Origin: Brevundimonas sp. UBA4553
GTDB lineage: Bacteria > Pseudomonadota > Alphaproteobacteria > Caulobacterales > Caulobacteraceae
Reading direction: 5' to 3'
DNA: 64,000 nt
Assembly: GCF_002387245.1 (NCBI RefSeq)
Contig: NZ_DGLD01000001.1
Coordinates: 62,001-126,000, forward strand
Shown here: positions 32,166 to 41,105 of the stretch, in pieces
Position numbering within the stretch: position 1 is the first letter of the stretch
Layout: each line of letters begins with the position of its first letter
Translations under genes and position numbers: made by a program
Notes under the pieces: generated by a model
The model's database searches: none
Told to the model about the DNA's origin: nothing
Seen by the model: only the letters and a program-made list of their open reading frames with translations

Positions 32166-33329
32166 ATGAAATTGCCTATTTCGCTTCAGACCTCCTCGGT
32201 CGCGCGCAACGCCCTGGTCCTGATCGCCGTCGTGGCCGGCGGGGCGGCCCTTTATTGGCTGAGAGACATCCTGACGCCGCTGGCCATGGCCATCTTCCTG
32301 ATGATCATGATCGACGGAATGAAGCGCGCGATCGAGCATCGCACGCCGGTGCCGTCGAGGTTCGCCGGGGCGGCGGCCCTGGTTCTGGTGGTGCTGGGCT
32401 TCCTGCTGTCGATCTGGATCATCGTCGACGGGGCGGCGGGCTTCTTCACCGACGCCTCGGGTGTATCCGCCAGCATCGGTCCTCGTCTGGACCAGATCAT
32501 CGCCGATGTCAGCGGCCTGGTCGGCGTGTCGGACCCGCCGACCCTGAACGAACTGATCGCCGGGATCGACGTGCGCGGCTGGCTGACCCAGGCGGCGATG
32601 CAGGCCCAGGGAGTCGCGTCCGGCGCCTTCTTCGTCATGGTCTATCTGGGCTTCCTGCTGGCCTCGCAGGCGGGCTTCCGCAAGAAGATCGTCGCCATGT
32701 TCCCCGACCGTGGCGCGCGCCACGAGGCGATGGAGGTGTTCAACCGCGTGCGCGGCGGGGTCGAGGGCTACCTCTGGGTCCAGGCCGTCACCGGGGCGCT
32801 GATCTGTCTGGTGGCCTGGATTCTGATGCGGGCGGTGGGGCTTCAGAACGCGGAGTTCTGGACCTTCGTCATCTTTATCGTCGGCTTCATTCCGGTTCTG
32901 GGCGGGGCGATCGCCGGCCTGGCCCCGCCGCTGTTCGCCCTGGTCCAGTTCGAGAGCTACTGGCCGGCCCTGATCCTGCTGGTGGGCCTGCAGTCTCTCT
33001 TGTTCATCGTCGGCAACCTGATCCAGCCCCGGATGCAGGGCGACAACCAGAACATCGACCCGGTGGTGGTCCTGCTGGCGCTGGCGCTCTGGGGCAAGAT
33101 GTGGGGCGTGCCGGGCATGTTCCTGTCGACGCCTCTGGCGGTCATGGCCATGGCCATCCTGGCTGAGTTCAAGGGTTCGCGATGGATGGCGGTCCTGCTG
33201 TCCGGCGACGGCGAACCCTACGCCCCGCGCAAGGCCGAAGCCTCGAAGGCGAAGCCGGGCGACGGCTGGCTCGGGCGTCTTCTGGGGCGCGGCAAGCCGC
33301 CGCATGAAAAAGAGGGCGAGGAAGACTGA
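32166..33329 (+). CDS. AI-2E family transporter (TqsA/PerM-like)
   Basis: A 387-residue inner-membrane protein with about eight helices. Family traits are the N-terminal helix pair (VLIAVVAGGAALYWLRDILTPLAMAIFLMIMIDGMKRAIE), a large central extracytoplasmic loop, and the FVIFIVGFIPVLGGAIAGLAPPLFAL and LIQPRMQGDNQNIDPVVVLLALALWGKMWGVPGMFLSTPLAVM blocks. The family includes exporters of autoinducer-2 and Na+/H+ antiporters, so the substrate is unknown. The open frame extends upstream to 31236, but this ATG begins at the family start and the upstream part is antisense to the HerA-like gene. A charged tail follows residue 345. Confidence 0.85.
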   Translation: MKLPISLQTSSVARNALVLIAVVAGGAALYWLRDILTPLAMAIFLMIMIDGMKRAIEHRTPVPSRFAGAAALVLVVLGFLLSIWIIVDGAAGFFTDASGVSASIGPRLDQIIADVSGLVGVSDPPTLNELIAGIDVRGWLTQAAMQAQGVASGAFFVMVYLGFLLASQAGFRKKIVAMFPDRGARHEAMEVFNRVRGGVEGYLWVQAVTGALICLVAWILMRAVGLQNAEFWTFVIFIVGFIPVLGGAIAGLAPPLFALVQFESYWPALILLVGLQSLLFIVGNLIQPRMQGDNQNIDPVVVLLALALWGKMWGVPGMFLSTPLAVMAMAILAEFKGSRWMAVLLSGDGEPYAPRKAEASKAKPGDGWLGRLLGRGKPPHEKEGEED

Positions 33330-33740
33330 TCCTGCCCTTGATCCGCCATATCTGACGACTATCTACCCAATCAGACGACGCGGCCTCCCTCCCCCTCCCG
33401 GCCGCGAAGTCCAGAGGACCGGCGCTCCCTCCCCCCTCCTGCGCCGGGACCCAAAGCAGGCCGTCGAGCGTTTCACGCTCGGCGGCCTTGTTCTTTTCGG
33501 GCTCAGGTTTTGCAGGCCTGCCGTCGCCGGATCGGGGCTGAATTGGGGCGGTTGTTGTCGCCAATGCGGCTTTCGCGACCGGAATTCGCTCAACTGTGGG
33601 CCTCTGGCGCAACATGGTGCGCTGCACACTGAAATTCAGGGTCTGAGCCGCCTCGGACGGCCTAGCCAGTTCCGCCAGCGGCGCTAAGGTGGCGGGGTCA
33701 AATCCCTGCGGCCTCCGGCCGTGCTGTTCGAGACCACACC
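33330..33740. other. gene-free region upstream of gdhZ
   Basis: About 410 bases between the AI-2E transporter stop and the gdhZ start. No credible ORF on either strand. It presumably holds the gdhZ promoter. A short inverted repeat, GAGCGTTTCACGCTC near 33467-33481, is visible but does not match parS. No terminator is evident after the transporter gene. Confidence 0.5.
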
Positions 33741-36700
33741 ATGTCCGCCGCTCCGCGCACAGTTTCCGCCACCCCAGCCACTCTGGAGGCGCTGGAAGCG
33801 GCCTATGCGCGGATTGTCGACGGCCCGCCGGGCGCGGCTGAAAAGTCGCTTCTGGCCCAGGCGTTCGAGGACTACGCGGCGGACGAAGCGCCCGAACTGG
33901 GCGGCGACGATCTGGCGTCGCTGCTGGGTCTGGTCTGGCGCTCGGCCCAGGCCCGTCAGGCCGGCGAACCGGCCCGCGTCACCGTGGGGCCCCTGACCGG
34001 CGCCGACGGCGCCCCGACCGGCTATGACAGCGTCCTGATCCTTCAAGACGACGCCCCCTTCCTGGTGGACAGCGTTCTGGGCGAGTTGGCCGACGCGGGC
34101 GTCACCGTGCGCGCCCTCTTCCACCCGATCGTCGAGATCGCGTCGGGGCGTCGCGATTCCCTGATCATCGCCGTCATCGACCCCCTGCCCCAGGAACGTC
34201 GTGACGCCCTCGGCGAAGGCCTGGCCCAGGCCCTGGCGGACGTGCGCGCCGCCGTGTCGGATCACGGCGCCATGGTGCAGTTGATGCAGGACGCCGTCGC
34301 CCAGCTGGAGGCCGCGCCCCCTGCGTCCGTCGATCCGGCCGTGCTGGAGGAGAACATCGCCTTCCTGCGCTGGGCCAAGAGCGATCACTTCGTCTTCCTC
34401 GGCGCCCGCGACTACGCCTATCCGCGCAGCGCGGACGGCGGCTACGCGCCCGAGGCGCCGCTGGACGTTTCCGACCAGGGGCTGGGCGTGCTGGGCGATC
34501 CCGAGCGCCGCGTCCTGCGTCGCGCCTCCGAGCCCGCCGTCCTGACCGCCGCCATGCAGCGCCAGCTCGATCTCAGCGAGCCGGTGACCGTGGCCAAGGC
34601 CAACATCCGTTCGCGCGTCCATCGCCGCGCCTACATGGACTATGTCGGGGTCAAGCGTTACGGCGCGGACGGCAAGGCCTCGGGCGAGACGCGCTTCGTC
34701 GGCCTTTTCACCGCCGAGGCTTACGACAAGATGGCCAAGGAGGTGCCGCTGATCCGGCGCAAGGCGGCCAACGCCCTGGAACGCGCCGGCAAGGCGCCGG
34801 GCAGCCACAACTACAAGCGCCTGAAGAACATCCTCGAGAACTATCCCCGCGACGAGCTGTTCCAGATCAGCGAGGACGAGCTGCTGGATACGGCGCTCGG
34901 CATCCTTCACCTCTATGACCGCCCGCGGATCCGCCTGTTCACGCGTCGCGATCCGTTCGACCGTTTCGTCTCGGTCCTTTGCTTCATCCCGCGCGAACGC
35001 TTCGACGCCGGCCTGCGCCAGCGCATTGGCGGCATTCTGGCCAAGGCCTGGGGCGGGCGGGTCTCGGCCTGGTATCCGCAGCTGACGGACCAGCCGCTGA
35101 CGCGCGTCCACTACATCATCGGCGTCGAGCCCGGCGCACACCTGGACCCCGACCTGAAGGCCCTGGAGGCCGAGGTGGCCGAGGCCGGCCGCAGCTGGAT
35201 CGATCGCTTCGAAACCGCCCTGCGCGCCGCCGACGTGGATGAGGTCGCAGTCGGGCCGACCAGCGCCAAATGGGCCGACGGCTTCGGCGTCTCCTATCGC
35301 GACCGCTACGACGCCGCCGAGGCCGTCGCCGATCTGGAACAGTTCGACCGTCTCAACGACGGCTCGGCCGCAGACGGGGTTCACGCCGAACCGGTGGCCG
35401 TGCGCGCCTTCCGCACGGCGGACGAAAGCCCGCTGCAATTCCGCTTCAAGCTCTATCGCCGCGGCTCGGCCGTGCCGCTGTCCGATGTCCTGCCGATCCT
35501 GGCCGACATGGGGCTGAAGACGCTGGAGGAGTCGGACCACGTCATCCGCACGACGGGCGACACGCCGGTCTACATCCACGACTTCCTGCTGGAGGATCCG
35601 CGTGGCGAAGCCCTGACCTTCGCGGACATCAAGGCCCCGTTCGAGGCCGCCTTCTCGGCGGTCTGGACGGGCCGCACCGAGAGCGACGGCTTCAACCGCC
35701 TGGTGCTGGAGCTGGGCGTGGACTGGCGCGAGGCGGCCCTGATCCGCACCCTGGCCCGCTATCGTCAGCAGACCGGCCTGGATCCTTCGCAGGCGGTGCA
35801 GGAAGCCGCCCTGCGCGAATATCCGACCGTGGCCCGCGCCATCCTGTCCCTGTTCAAGGCGAAGTTCGATCCGGCCCACGGCGGCGCGGTCGAGGCGCGG
35901 GAAGCCCTGGTCGCCGAACTGAACGACAAGATCGTCGCCCTGTTGCAGGACGTGAAGAGCCTGGATCACGACCGGGTGCTGCGCCGTATCGCCCTGCTGA
36001 TCGGCGCGATCAAGCGCACCAACTTCTATCAGGTCGACGCCGAGGGAACGCCGAAGCCCCACATCTCGATCAAGATCGCCTCGCGCGAGCTTGAGGACCT
36101 GCCCCTGCCCAAGCCCTTCCGCGAGATCTTCGTCTGGGCGCCGCACATCGAGGGCGTCCACCTGCGCTTCGGCCCCGTGGCGCGCGGCGGTCTGCGTTGG
36201 TCGGATCGTCGTGATGACTTCCGCACCGAGGTCCTGGGTCTGGTGAAGGCGCAGCAGGTCAAGAACTCGGTCATCGTGCCGGTCGGCTCCAAGGGCGGTT
36301 TCTATCCCAAGCAGCTGCCGGTCGGCGGCGACCGCGACGCGGTCCAGGCCGAGGCCATCCGCGCCTACAAGACCTTCCTGTCCGGCCTGCTGGACATCAC
36401 CGACAACATCGTCGGCGACGGCGCGCCCGTGCGCCCGGCCAATGTCGTGGCCTGGGAGGGCGACGATCCCTATCTGGTCGTGGCGGCGGACAAGGGCACG
36501 GCGACCTTCTCGGACATCGCCAACGGCGTCAGCCAGTCCTACGGCTTCTGGCTGGACGACGCCTTCGCCTCGGGCGGGTCGGCCGGTTACGACCACAAGG
36601 AGATGGGCATCACGGCGCGTGGCGCCTGGGAGGCGGTCAAGCGTCACTTCCGCGAAATGGGTAAGGACATCCAGTCCGAACCCTTCACCGTGGTCGGCGT

Positions 36701-38600
36701 GGGCGACATGTCGGGCGACGTCTTCGGCAACGGCATGCTGCTTTCCAAGGCGATCAAGCTGGTCGCGGCCTTCGACCACCGCGACATCTTCATCGACCCC
36801 AACCCGGACACGGCCACGTCCTTCGCGGAACGCCAGCGTCTGTTCGAGACCCCGCGCACCAGCTGGCAGGACTATGACAAGAGCCTGATCTCGGAGGGCG
36901 GCGGCGTCTTCTCGCGGGCGGCCAAGACCATCACGCTTACTCCGCAGATCAAGGCCCTGCTGGATATCGAGGCCGACACCGTCGACCCGACCACCCTGAT
37001 GCAGGCCATCCTGAAGGCGCGCGCCGAGCTGCTCTACTTCGGCGGCATCGGCACCTACATCAAGGGCGCGGGCGAGACCAACGCCCAGGCCGGCGACAAG
37101 GCCAACGACGCCATCCGCATCAACGGCGGAGAGGTTCGCGCCCTGGTGCTCGGCGAGGGCGCCAACCTGGGCGCCACCCAGCTGGGCCGCATCGAAGCGG
37201 CGCGCGCGGGCATGCGCCTGAACACCGACGCCATCGACAACTCGGCCGGTGTGGACTCGTCCGACCATGAGGTGAACATCAAGATCCTCACCGGCGGCGC
37301 CATCGCCTCGGGCCACCTCAAGGCCGAGGACCGCAACGCCCTGCTTAAGTCGATGACGGACGAGGTCGGCCTCAAGGTTCTGGCCCACAACTACGACCAG
37401 ACCCTGGCCCTGACCCTGCAACAGGCGGAAGGCGTCGACGCTCTGGACGCCCAGCAGGCCTTCATGCAGCACCTCACGGCGCTGGGTAAGCTGAACCGCG
37501 CCGTGGAATACCTGCCCGACGACGCTCGCATCGCGGAGATGAAGCTGCAGGGCGCCGCCCTGACGCGGCCCGAACTGGCGGTGCTGACGGCCTATTCCAA
37601 GCTGGAGCTGTTTGACGAGATCGTCGGCTCCTCGGCCCCGGACGACGCCTTCTTCGAGCGCCTGCTGGTCCACTACTTCCCGGCTCCGCTGGCGAAGTTC
37701 GAAGAGGACATGAAGGCCCACCGTCTGCGTCGGGACATCATCGCCACCGTGCTGTCGAACGAGATCGTCAACATGGCCGGGCCGACCTTCCCCGATCGTC
37801 TGCGGGCGGCGGCGGAATGCGACACCGCCGCCATGGTCACGGCCTTCGAGACGGCGCGTCAGGTCTTCCGCCTGGATCAGGCCTGGAAGGCCGTCTCTGC
37901 GCTGGATCTGAAGATCCCGGCCGAGGCCCAGACGGCGCTGTATCGTGAGATCGCCAAGGTCCTGCGTCGCCAGACCTACTGGCTGGCCCGTCGCGCGGCC
38001 CGCACCGAGACCACGGTCGGCGGCATGATCGCCGCCTATCAGCCGGCCGCCGACGCCCTTCGCGCCGCCGGCCCCGAGGTGCTGTCGCGCTTCGAGCAGC
38101 AGCAGTTCGAGGCCCGCGTGGCGACCTTCGTCGGCCTGGGCGCGCCGGAAGATCTGGCGCGCGATATCGCCCTGCTGCGGCCCATGGTGGCCACGGCGGA
38201 CATCGGCGACCTGGCCAATGAACTGGGCTGGAGCGCCCCGGCCATGGCCCGTCTCTATCACCAGGTCGGGGCCGCCTTCGACTTCGACCGCCTGCGCGTC
38301 GCGGCCGGCTCGGTGCCGTCGGGCGATCACTTCGACCGGCTGGCCGTGCGTCGCCTGATCCAGGACTTGATGGCCGAGCAGCAGCAGCTGACCCGGGCCG
38401 TGGCCAAGGCTTCGGTCGAGACGGCGGGCGCTAGCGAAGAAGCCGCCGAGCAGGCCGTCGACGCCTGGATCGGGGCCCGCATGGGCCAGGTCGAATCCCT
38501 GCGCGCCGCCGTGGACGAGATCGAGACCTCGGGCGCTGGCTGGACCTTCGCCAAGCTGACCATCGCCAACGGGGCTATTCGTGAAGTGCTGGGAAGCTAG
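33741..38600 (+). CDS. gdhZ: large NAD-dependent glutamate dehydrogenase
   Basis: A 1619-residue GDH of the 180-kDa class, oxidising glutamate to 2-oxoglutarate and ammonium. The long N-terminal part contains ACT-like regulatory repeats (DDAPFLVDSVLGELADAGVTVRALFHP); the catalytic domain begins near residue 770 with PFREIFVWAPHIEGVHLRFGPVARGGLRWSDRRDDFRTEVLGLVKAQQVKNSVIVPVGSKGGFYPK, which includes the catalytic Lys, followed by the NAD-binding VGVGDMSGDVFGNGML. In Caulobacter GdhZ also stimulates FtsZ GTPase activity and links nitrogen state to division. Length is normal for the class. It stands alone in its transcription unit. Confidence 0.93.
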   Translation: MSAAPRTVSATPATLEALEAAYARIVDGPPGAAEKSLLAQAFEDYAADEAPELGGDDLASLLGLVWRSAQARQAGEPARVTVGPLTGADGAPTGYDSVLILQDDAPFLVDSVLGELADAGVTVRALFHPIVEIASGRRDSLIIAVIDPLPQERRDALGEGLAQALADVRAAVSDHGAMVQLMQDAVAQLEAAPPASVDPAVLEENIAFLRWAKSDHFVFLGARDYAYPRSADGGYAPEAPLDVSDQGLGVLGDPERRVLRRASEPAVLTAAMQRQLDLSEPVTVAKANIRSRVHRRAYMDYVGVKRYGADGKASGETRFVGLFTAEAYDKMAKEVPLIRRKAANALERAGKAPGSHNYKRLKNILENYPRDELFQISEDELLDTALGILHLYDRPRIRLFTRRDPFDRFVSVLCFIPRERFDAGLRQRIGGILAKAWGGRVSAWYPQLTDQPLTRVHYIIGVEPGAHLDPDLKALEAEVAEAGRSWIDRFETALRAADVDEVAVGPTSAKWADGFGVSYRDRYDAAEAVADLEQFDRLNDGSAADGVHAEPVAVRAFRTADESPLQFRFKLYRRGSAVPLSDVLPILADMGLKTLEESDHVIRTTGDTPVYIHDFLLEDPRGEALTFADIKAPFEAAFSAVWTGRTESDGFNRLVLELGVDWREAALIRTLARYRQQTGLDPSQAVQEAALREYPTVARAILSLFKAKFDPAHGGAVEAREALVAELNDKIVALLQDVKSLDHDRVLRRIALLIGAIKRTNFYQVDAEGTPKPHISIKIASRELEDLPLPKPFREIFVWAPHIEGVHLRFGPVARGGLRWSDRRDDFRTEVLGLVKAQQVKNSVIVPVGSKGGFYPKQLPVGGDRDAVQAEAIRAYKTFLSGLLDITDNIVGDGAPVRPANVVAWEGDDPYLVVAADKGTATFSDIANGVSQSYGFWLDDAFASGGSAGYDHKEMGITARGAWEAVKRHFREMGKDIQSEPFTVVGVGDMSGDVFGNGMLLSKAIKLVAAFDHRDIFIDPNPDTATSFAERQRLFETPRTSWQDYDKSLISEGGGVFSRAAKTITLTPQIKALLDIEADTVDPTTLMQAILKARAELLYFGGIGTYIKGAGETNAQAGDKANDAIRINGGEVRALVLGEGANLGATQLGRIEAARAGMRLNTDAIDNSAGVDSSDHEVNIKILTGGAIASGHLKAEDRNALLKSMTDEVGLKVLAHNYDQTLALTLQQAEGVDALDAQQAFMQHLTALGKLNRAVEYLPDDARIAEMKLQGAALTRPELAVLTAYSKLELFDEIVGSSAPDDAFFERLLVHYFPAPLAKFEEDMKAHRLRRDIIATVLSNEIVNMAGPTFPDRLRAAAECDTAAMVTAFETARQVFRLDQAWKAVSALDLKIPAEAQTALYREIAKVLRRQTYWLARRAARTETTVGGMIAAYQPAADALRAAGPEVLSRFEQQQFEARVATFVGLGAPEDLARDIALLRPMVATADIGDLANELGWSAPAMARLYHQVGAAFDFDRLRVAAGSVPSGDHFDRLAVRRLIQDLMAEQQQLTRAVAKASVETAGASEEAAEQAVDAWIGARMGQVESLRAAVDEIETSGAGWTFAKLTIANGAIREVLGS

Positions 38601-38623
38601 GCGCTTCCCGGAGCGCTACGCTC

Positions 38624-38651
38624 GCGACACGGTCGCTCGCCACTTGAGCGC
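38624..38651 (+). repeat. 28-bp intergenic repeat, copy 2
   Basis: Matches the reverse complement of 20209-20236 at 24 of 28 positions. It lies just after the gdhZ stop. Copy number elsewhere is unknown. Confidence 0.45.
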
Positions 38652-38781
38652 AGTCGCGTAAATTGCCTGAATGGGCCCGCCCGTTTCGTCGTTCGCGGCG
38701 AGGCGGGCGGGCCTTGGCGTTTGGGGCGGGTTGGCGTTAGGTGGTCTCCGCTGTTCAGAGATCCGCAAGGCGGAAAGACCC

Positions 38782-39249
38782 ATGCCCAGGAAGTTCCTCG
38801 TCGTCGTCGACGACAGCCCCGAGTTCGGCGCCGCCTTGGGCTACGCCGCGCGGCGGGCCAAATCGACCGGCGGTCGCGTGGTCCTGCTGCGGGCTCTCGC
38901 CGGCGGATCGGACGAGCACTGGTCCGGCGTCCGCGACGAAATTCGCCGTCAGCAGCGCGAGGAGGCCGAGCTTCTGCTCAACCGCATCGGGGAGGAGGCC
39001 GCGGAGAAGTCGGGCGCGGCGCCGATCTTCCTCATCGAAGAGGCCGATCCCCAGGACGCTATCCGCAAGGCGGTCGGCGCTGATCCCGATATCAAGATTC
39101 TGGTGCTGGCCGCGGGCTCGGGCGCGCGGGGGCCGGGGCCTCTGGTATCGGCCGTGCTGAAGCAGGGCGGAGCCTTCAGCGGCCGCAAGCTGCCGGTGAC
39201 CATCGTGCCCGGCGAACTGACCGAGGCCGACATCGAAGATCTGGCGTAA
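38782..39249 (+). CDS. universal stress protein family protein
   Basis: A 155-residue single UspA-like domain: KFLVVVDDSPEFGAALGYAARRAKSTGGRVVLLRAL at the start, and VLAAGSGARGPGPLVSAVLKQGGAFSGRKLPVTIVPG at the end, which resembles the G-rich ATP-binding loop of nucleotide-binding Usps. Function is unknown beyond stress association. The ATG at 38782 follows GGAAAG; the longer frame from 38671 has no family sequence. It lies between gdhZ and the Nfu gene and may be transcribed with the latter. Confidence 0.85.
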   Translation: MPRKFLVVVDDSPEFGAALGYAARRAKSTGGRVVLLRALAGGSDEHWSGVRDEIRRQQREEAELLLNRIGEEAAEKSGAAPIFLIEEADPQDAIRKAVGADPDIKILVLAAGSGARGPGPLVSAVLKQGGAFSGRKLPVTIVPGELTEADIEDLA

Positions 39250-39343
39250 TTCCTGGGGTCGCTATCGCTCGCCGCGCTTGAAGCGACGATTGGCGCGGTT
39301 CATGGGTCTTGAAGATGTCGCGCCGGGGGCGCATCTCCCGCCC

Positions 39344-39901
39344 ATGTTCATCCAGACCGAACCCACGCCGAATCCCCATGTCCTGAAATTCCTGCCGGGC
39401 CGCGACGTGGCGCCCGAAGGCGTTCTGGAATACCGCACCATCGACGAGGCGACGGCCTCGCCGCTGGCCGAGGCCCTGTTCCAGTTGGAGGGGGTCGAGG
39501 GCGTCTTCTTCGGCGCGGACTACGTCTCGGTCACGCGCGGGGTTCAGGCTCCCGACTGGAGCGAGATGAAGGCTCCGATCCTGGCGGTGATCATGGATCA
39601 CTTCGTCTCCGGCGCGCCCCTGACGCGCGGCGTCGAGGCGATGGACGAAGCGGCCGGCGAGGACAGCGAGATCGTCGCCGAGATCAAGGGCCTGCTCGAC
39701 AGCCGCATCCGCCCGGCCGTGGCTCAGGACGGCGGCGACATCCTGTTCGACCATTTCGATCTGGAAACCGGAGTCCTGCGTCTGCGGATGCGCGGCGCCT
39801 GTTCGGGCTGCCCCTCCTCCTCCGCCACCCTGAAGTCCGGCGTCGAGCAGATGATGCGCCACTACATTCCGGAAGTGACCAGCGTCGAGCAGGTCATCTA
39901 G
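39344..39901 (+). CDS. NifU/Nfu family iron-sulfur cluster carrier
   Basis: A 185-residue Nfu1-type protein: the N-terminal Nfu domain (MFIQTEPTPNPHVLKFLPG...GVEGVFFGADYVSVTR) and the C-terminal NifU domain (IRPAVAQDGGDILFDHF, MRGACSGCPSSSATLKSGVEQMMRHYIPEV) with the CxxC that carries a [4Fe-4S] cluster. These proteins pass clusters to lipoyl synthase, aconitase and similar targets, so they fit with acnA/acnB and miaB in the same window. The ATG at 39344 starts exactly at the family N-terminus; a longer frame from 39278 is unlikely. Confidence 0.92.
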   Translation: MFIQTEPTPNPHVLKFLPGRDVAPEGVLEYRTIDEATASPLAEALFQLEGVEGVFFGADYVSVTRGVQAPDWSEMKAPILAVIMDHFVSGAPLTRGVEAMDEAAGEDSEIVAEIKGLLDSRIRPAVAQDGGDILFDHFDLETGVLRLRMRGACSGCPSSSATLKSGVEQMMRHYIPEVTSVEQVI

Positions 39902-39914
39902 GACGGGCTCTACC

Positions 39915-39973
39915 GCGCCCGACGCGCCAGGCCGCGTCGGGTCGAGAAGGCGGAGCCTTCTGATCGCGGCCCA
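39915..39973 (-). repeat. 59-bp dispersed intergenic repeat, copy B
   Basis: The reverse complement matches 20154-20212 at about 51 of 59 positions, with a 22-base identical core (39924-39945). It lies between the Nfu gene and an XRE regulator, 26 bases from a parS-like site. Confidence 0.75.
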
Positions 39974-39998
39974 TGAAAGATGCGCTCCGCCCCATAGC

Positions 39999-40014
39999 TG
40001 TTTCACATGAAACA
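39999..40014. other. parS-like site (15/16) upstream of an XRE regulator
   Basis: TGTTTCACATGAAACA differs from consensus only in the central CACATG for CACGTG. It lies about 17 kb right of oriC, 37 bases before the start codon of the regulator at 40051. The central change is known to be tolerated poorly or partly by ParB, so occupancy must be tested. Confidence 0.6.
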
Positions 40015-40050
40015 CTATCGTCCAGACGGGCCGTGGGGCATGATCGCCGC

Positions 40051-40644
40051 ATGGCCCGTTTCAATTCCGATGAGGACGCCGGCGCCGAGGGGCGCGCCCT
40101 TGGCGAAGCCCTGGGCGCCCTGCGCCGCGAGCGCGGTCTGAGCCAGGCGGAGGCGGGTCAGAGGATCGGCATGACCAGCCAGGGGTGGGGCCTCTATGAA
40201 GCCGGCAAGCGTACAGGCCTGTTCCGCCCCGACGTGCAGCGCCGCCTGACGGGCGCTCTGGACGCCACGCCCGAGGATTTGGCCCTCTTGGTCGGCGTCG
40301 TCCCCGCCCCGCCAAGGAGCGTCCCGGACGGGCTTCAGGCCAAGGGACGCGCCTTTGAGACCCCGCCGATCGCCGCACGGCGGCGGCTGCAGCTTTCGAC
40401 GGATGAGCTGGCGCCCTGGGCCGCGGCGGGAACGGTTCTGGAGTACGTGCCCGACCGATGGCCGCGCCGGGACCAGGGCTGCGTCGTTGAGATGGATGAC
40501 GGAACGTTGCGCGCGCGGCTCTACGTGCGATCGGACGAGGCGGAACTGGTGGTGCGCGGCGCGGGCGCGCGTCTGACGATCGAACGCATCCCCCGCGCCC
40601 GCGTCCGGATGGCGGCGGCGGTCGTGGCGCGTCTGGATGATTGA
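40051..40644 (+). CDS. XRE-family transcriptional regulator
   Basis: A 197-residue regulator. The N-terminal HTH (about residues 18-75) reads LGEALGALRRERGLSQAEAGQRIGMTSQGWGLYEAGKRTGLFRPDVQRRLTGAL; the C-terminal part (about 105-197) is a small beta-rich domain (GCVVEMDDGTLRARLYVRSDEAELVVRGAGARLTIERIPRARV) with some resemblance to the peptidase-fold of LexA/CI-type repressors but no visible Ser-Lys dyad context. The ATG at 40051 is chosen; a longer frame from 39973 runs through the parS and repeat. Its stop codon overlaps the first half-site of the operator for the next gene. Confidence 0.8.
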   Translation: MARFNSDEDAGAEGRALGEALGALRRERGLSQAEAGQRIGMTSQGWGLYEAGKRTGLFRPDVQRRLTGALDATPEDLALLVGVVPAPPRSVPDGLQAKGRAFETPPIAARRRLQLSTDELAPWAAAGTVLEYVPDRWPRRDQGCVVEMDDGTLRARLYVRSDEAELVVRGAGARLTIERIPRARVRMAAAVVARLDD

Positions 40645-40683
40645 TGAAACGAAATGGTTGCGTTTCATGCTTTGAGATGAAAC
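40644..40683 (+). promoter_or_regulatory. three-half-site operator upstream of XRE gene
   Basis: ATGAAACG (40644-40651) and CGTTTCAT (40661-40668) form a perfect 8-bp inverted repeat with a 9-base spacer, and a third copy ATGAAAC follows at 40677-40683. Spacing of the half-sites is 17 and 16 bases. The array lies 32 bases before the start codon at 40715, in the expected promoter. Autoregulation by that XRE protein or its upstream partner is the likely use. Confidence 0.6.
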
Positions 40684-40714
40684 TCTCCTCCTGACCGATG
40701 AGGAGGAGCAGTCA

Positions 40715-41083
40715 ATGAACCGTCGCACGCAGGATATCGATGTCGCCGTGGGCGCGCGGATGGCGGCGCGGCGCTCCGCCCTGGGGCTGTCGCAGACGGC
40801 GGTGGCGGACCAGCTGGGCGTCAGCTTTCAGCAGGTTCAGAAATACGAGAAGGGGGCCAATCGCGTCTCCGCCTCACGCATGCACCAGATGGCGACCGTG
40901 CTGGGCTGCTCCGTCGCCGACTTCTTTCCGGTGCGGACGGATGCGGGCGATCCCGGAGCCGCCGCGCGCGAGCTGACGGACACGGCCGACGGACGCGCCC
41001 TGGCCCAGGCCTTCCCCCGGATCGCAGACCCGGCGGTCCGTCAGGCCGTGGCGCGGGTGGTCGAGGCGCTGGCGTCGGCCTGA
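40715..41083 (+). CDS. XRE-family transcriptional regulator
   Basis: A 122-residue protein with a single HTH domain (about residues 9-66: VGARMAARRSALGLSQTAVADQLGVSFQQVQKYEKGANRVSASRMHQMATVLGCSVADFF) and a helical C-terminus. The QQVQKYEKGxNRVSAS signature is shared with the gene at 47875. A strong AGGAGGAG ribosome-binding site precedes the ATG. It lies 23 bases upstream of tsaB, so may be the first gene of the tsaB-rimI set. An inverted-repeat operator lies in its promoter. Confidence 0.88.
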   Translation: MNRRTQDIDVAVGARMAARRSALGLSQTAVADQLGVSFQQVQKYEKGANRVSASRMHQMATVLGCSVADFFPVRTDAGDPGAAARELTDTADGRALAQAFPRIADPAVRQAVARVVEALASA

Positions 41084-41105
41084 TCCGCCCGATAGGAAGG
41101 CCGCG

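Noticed and set aside
33467..33481. GAGCGTTTCACGCTC upstream of gdhZ as a parS or operator
   Set aside because: Short inverted repeat with a 5-base arm; lacks the CACGTG centre of parS and occurs once.
33684..38330. 1548-codon open frame antisense to gdhZ
   Set aside because: Shadow of the codon bias of gdhZ; low-complexity Gly/Arg/His-rich translation without any domain.
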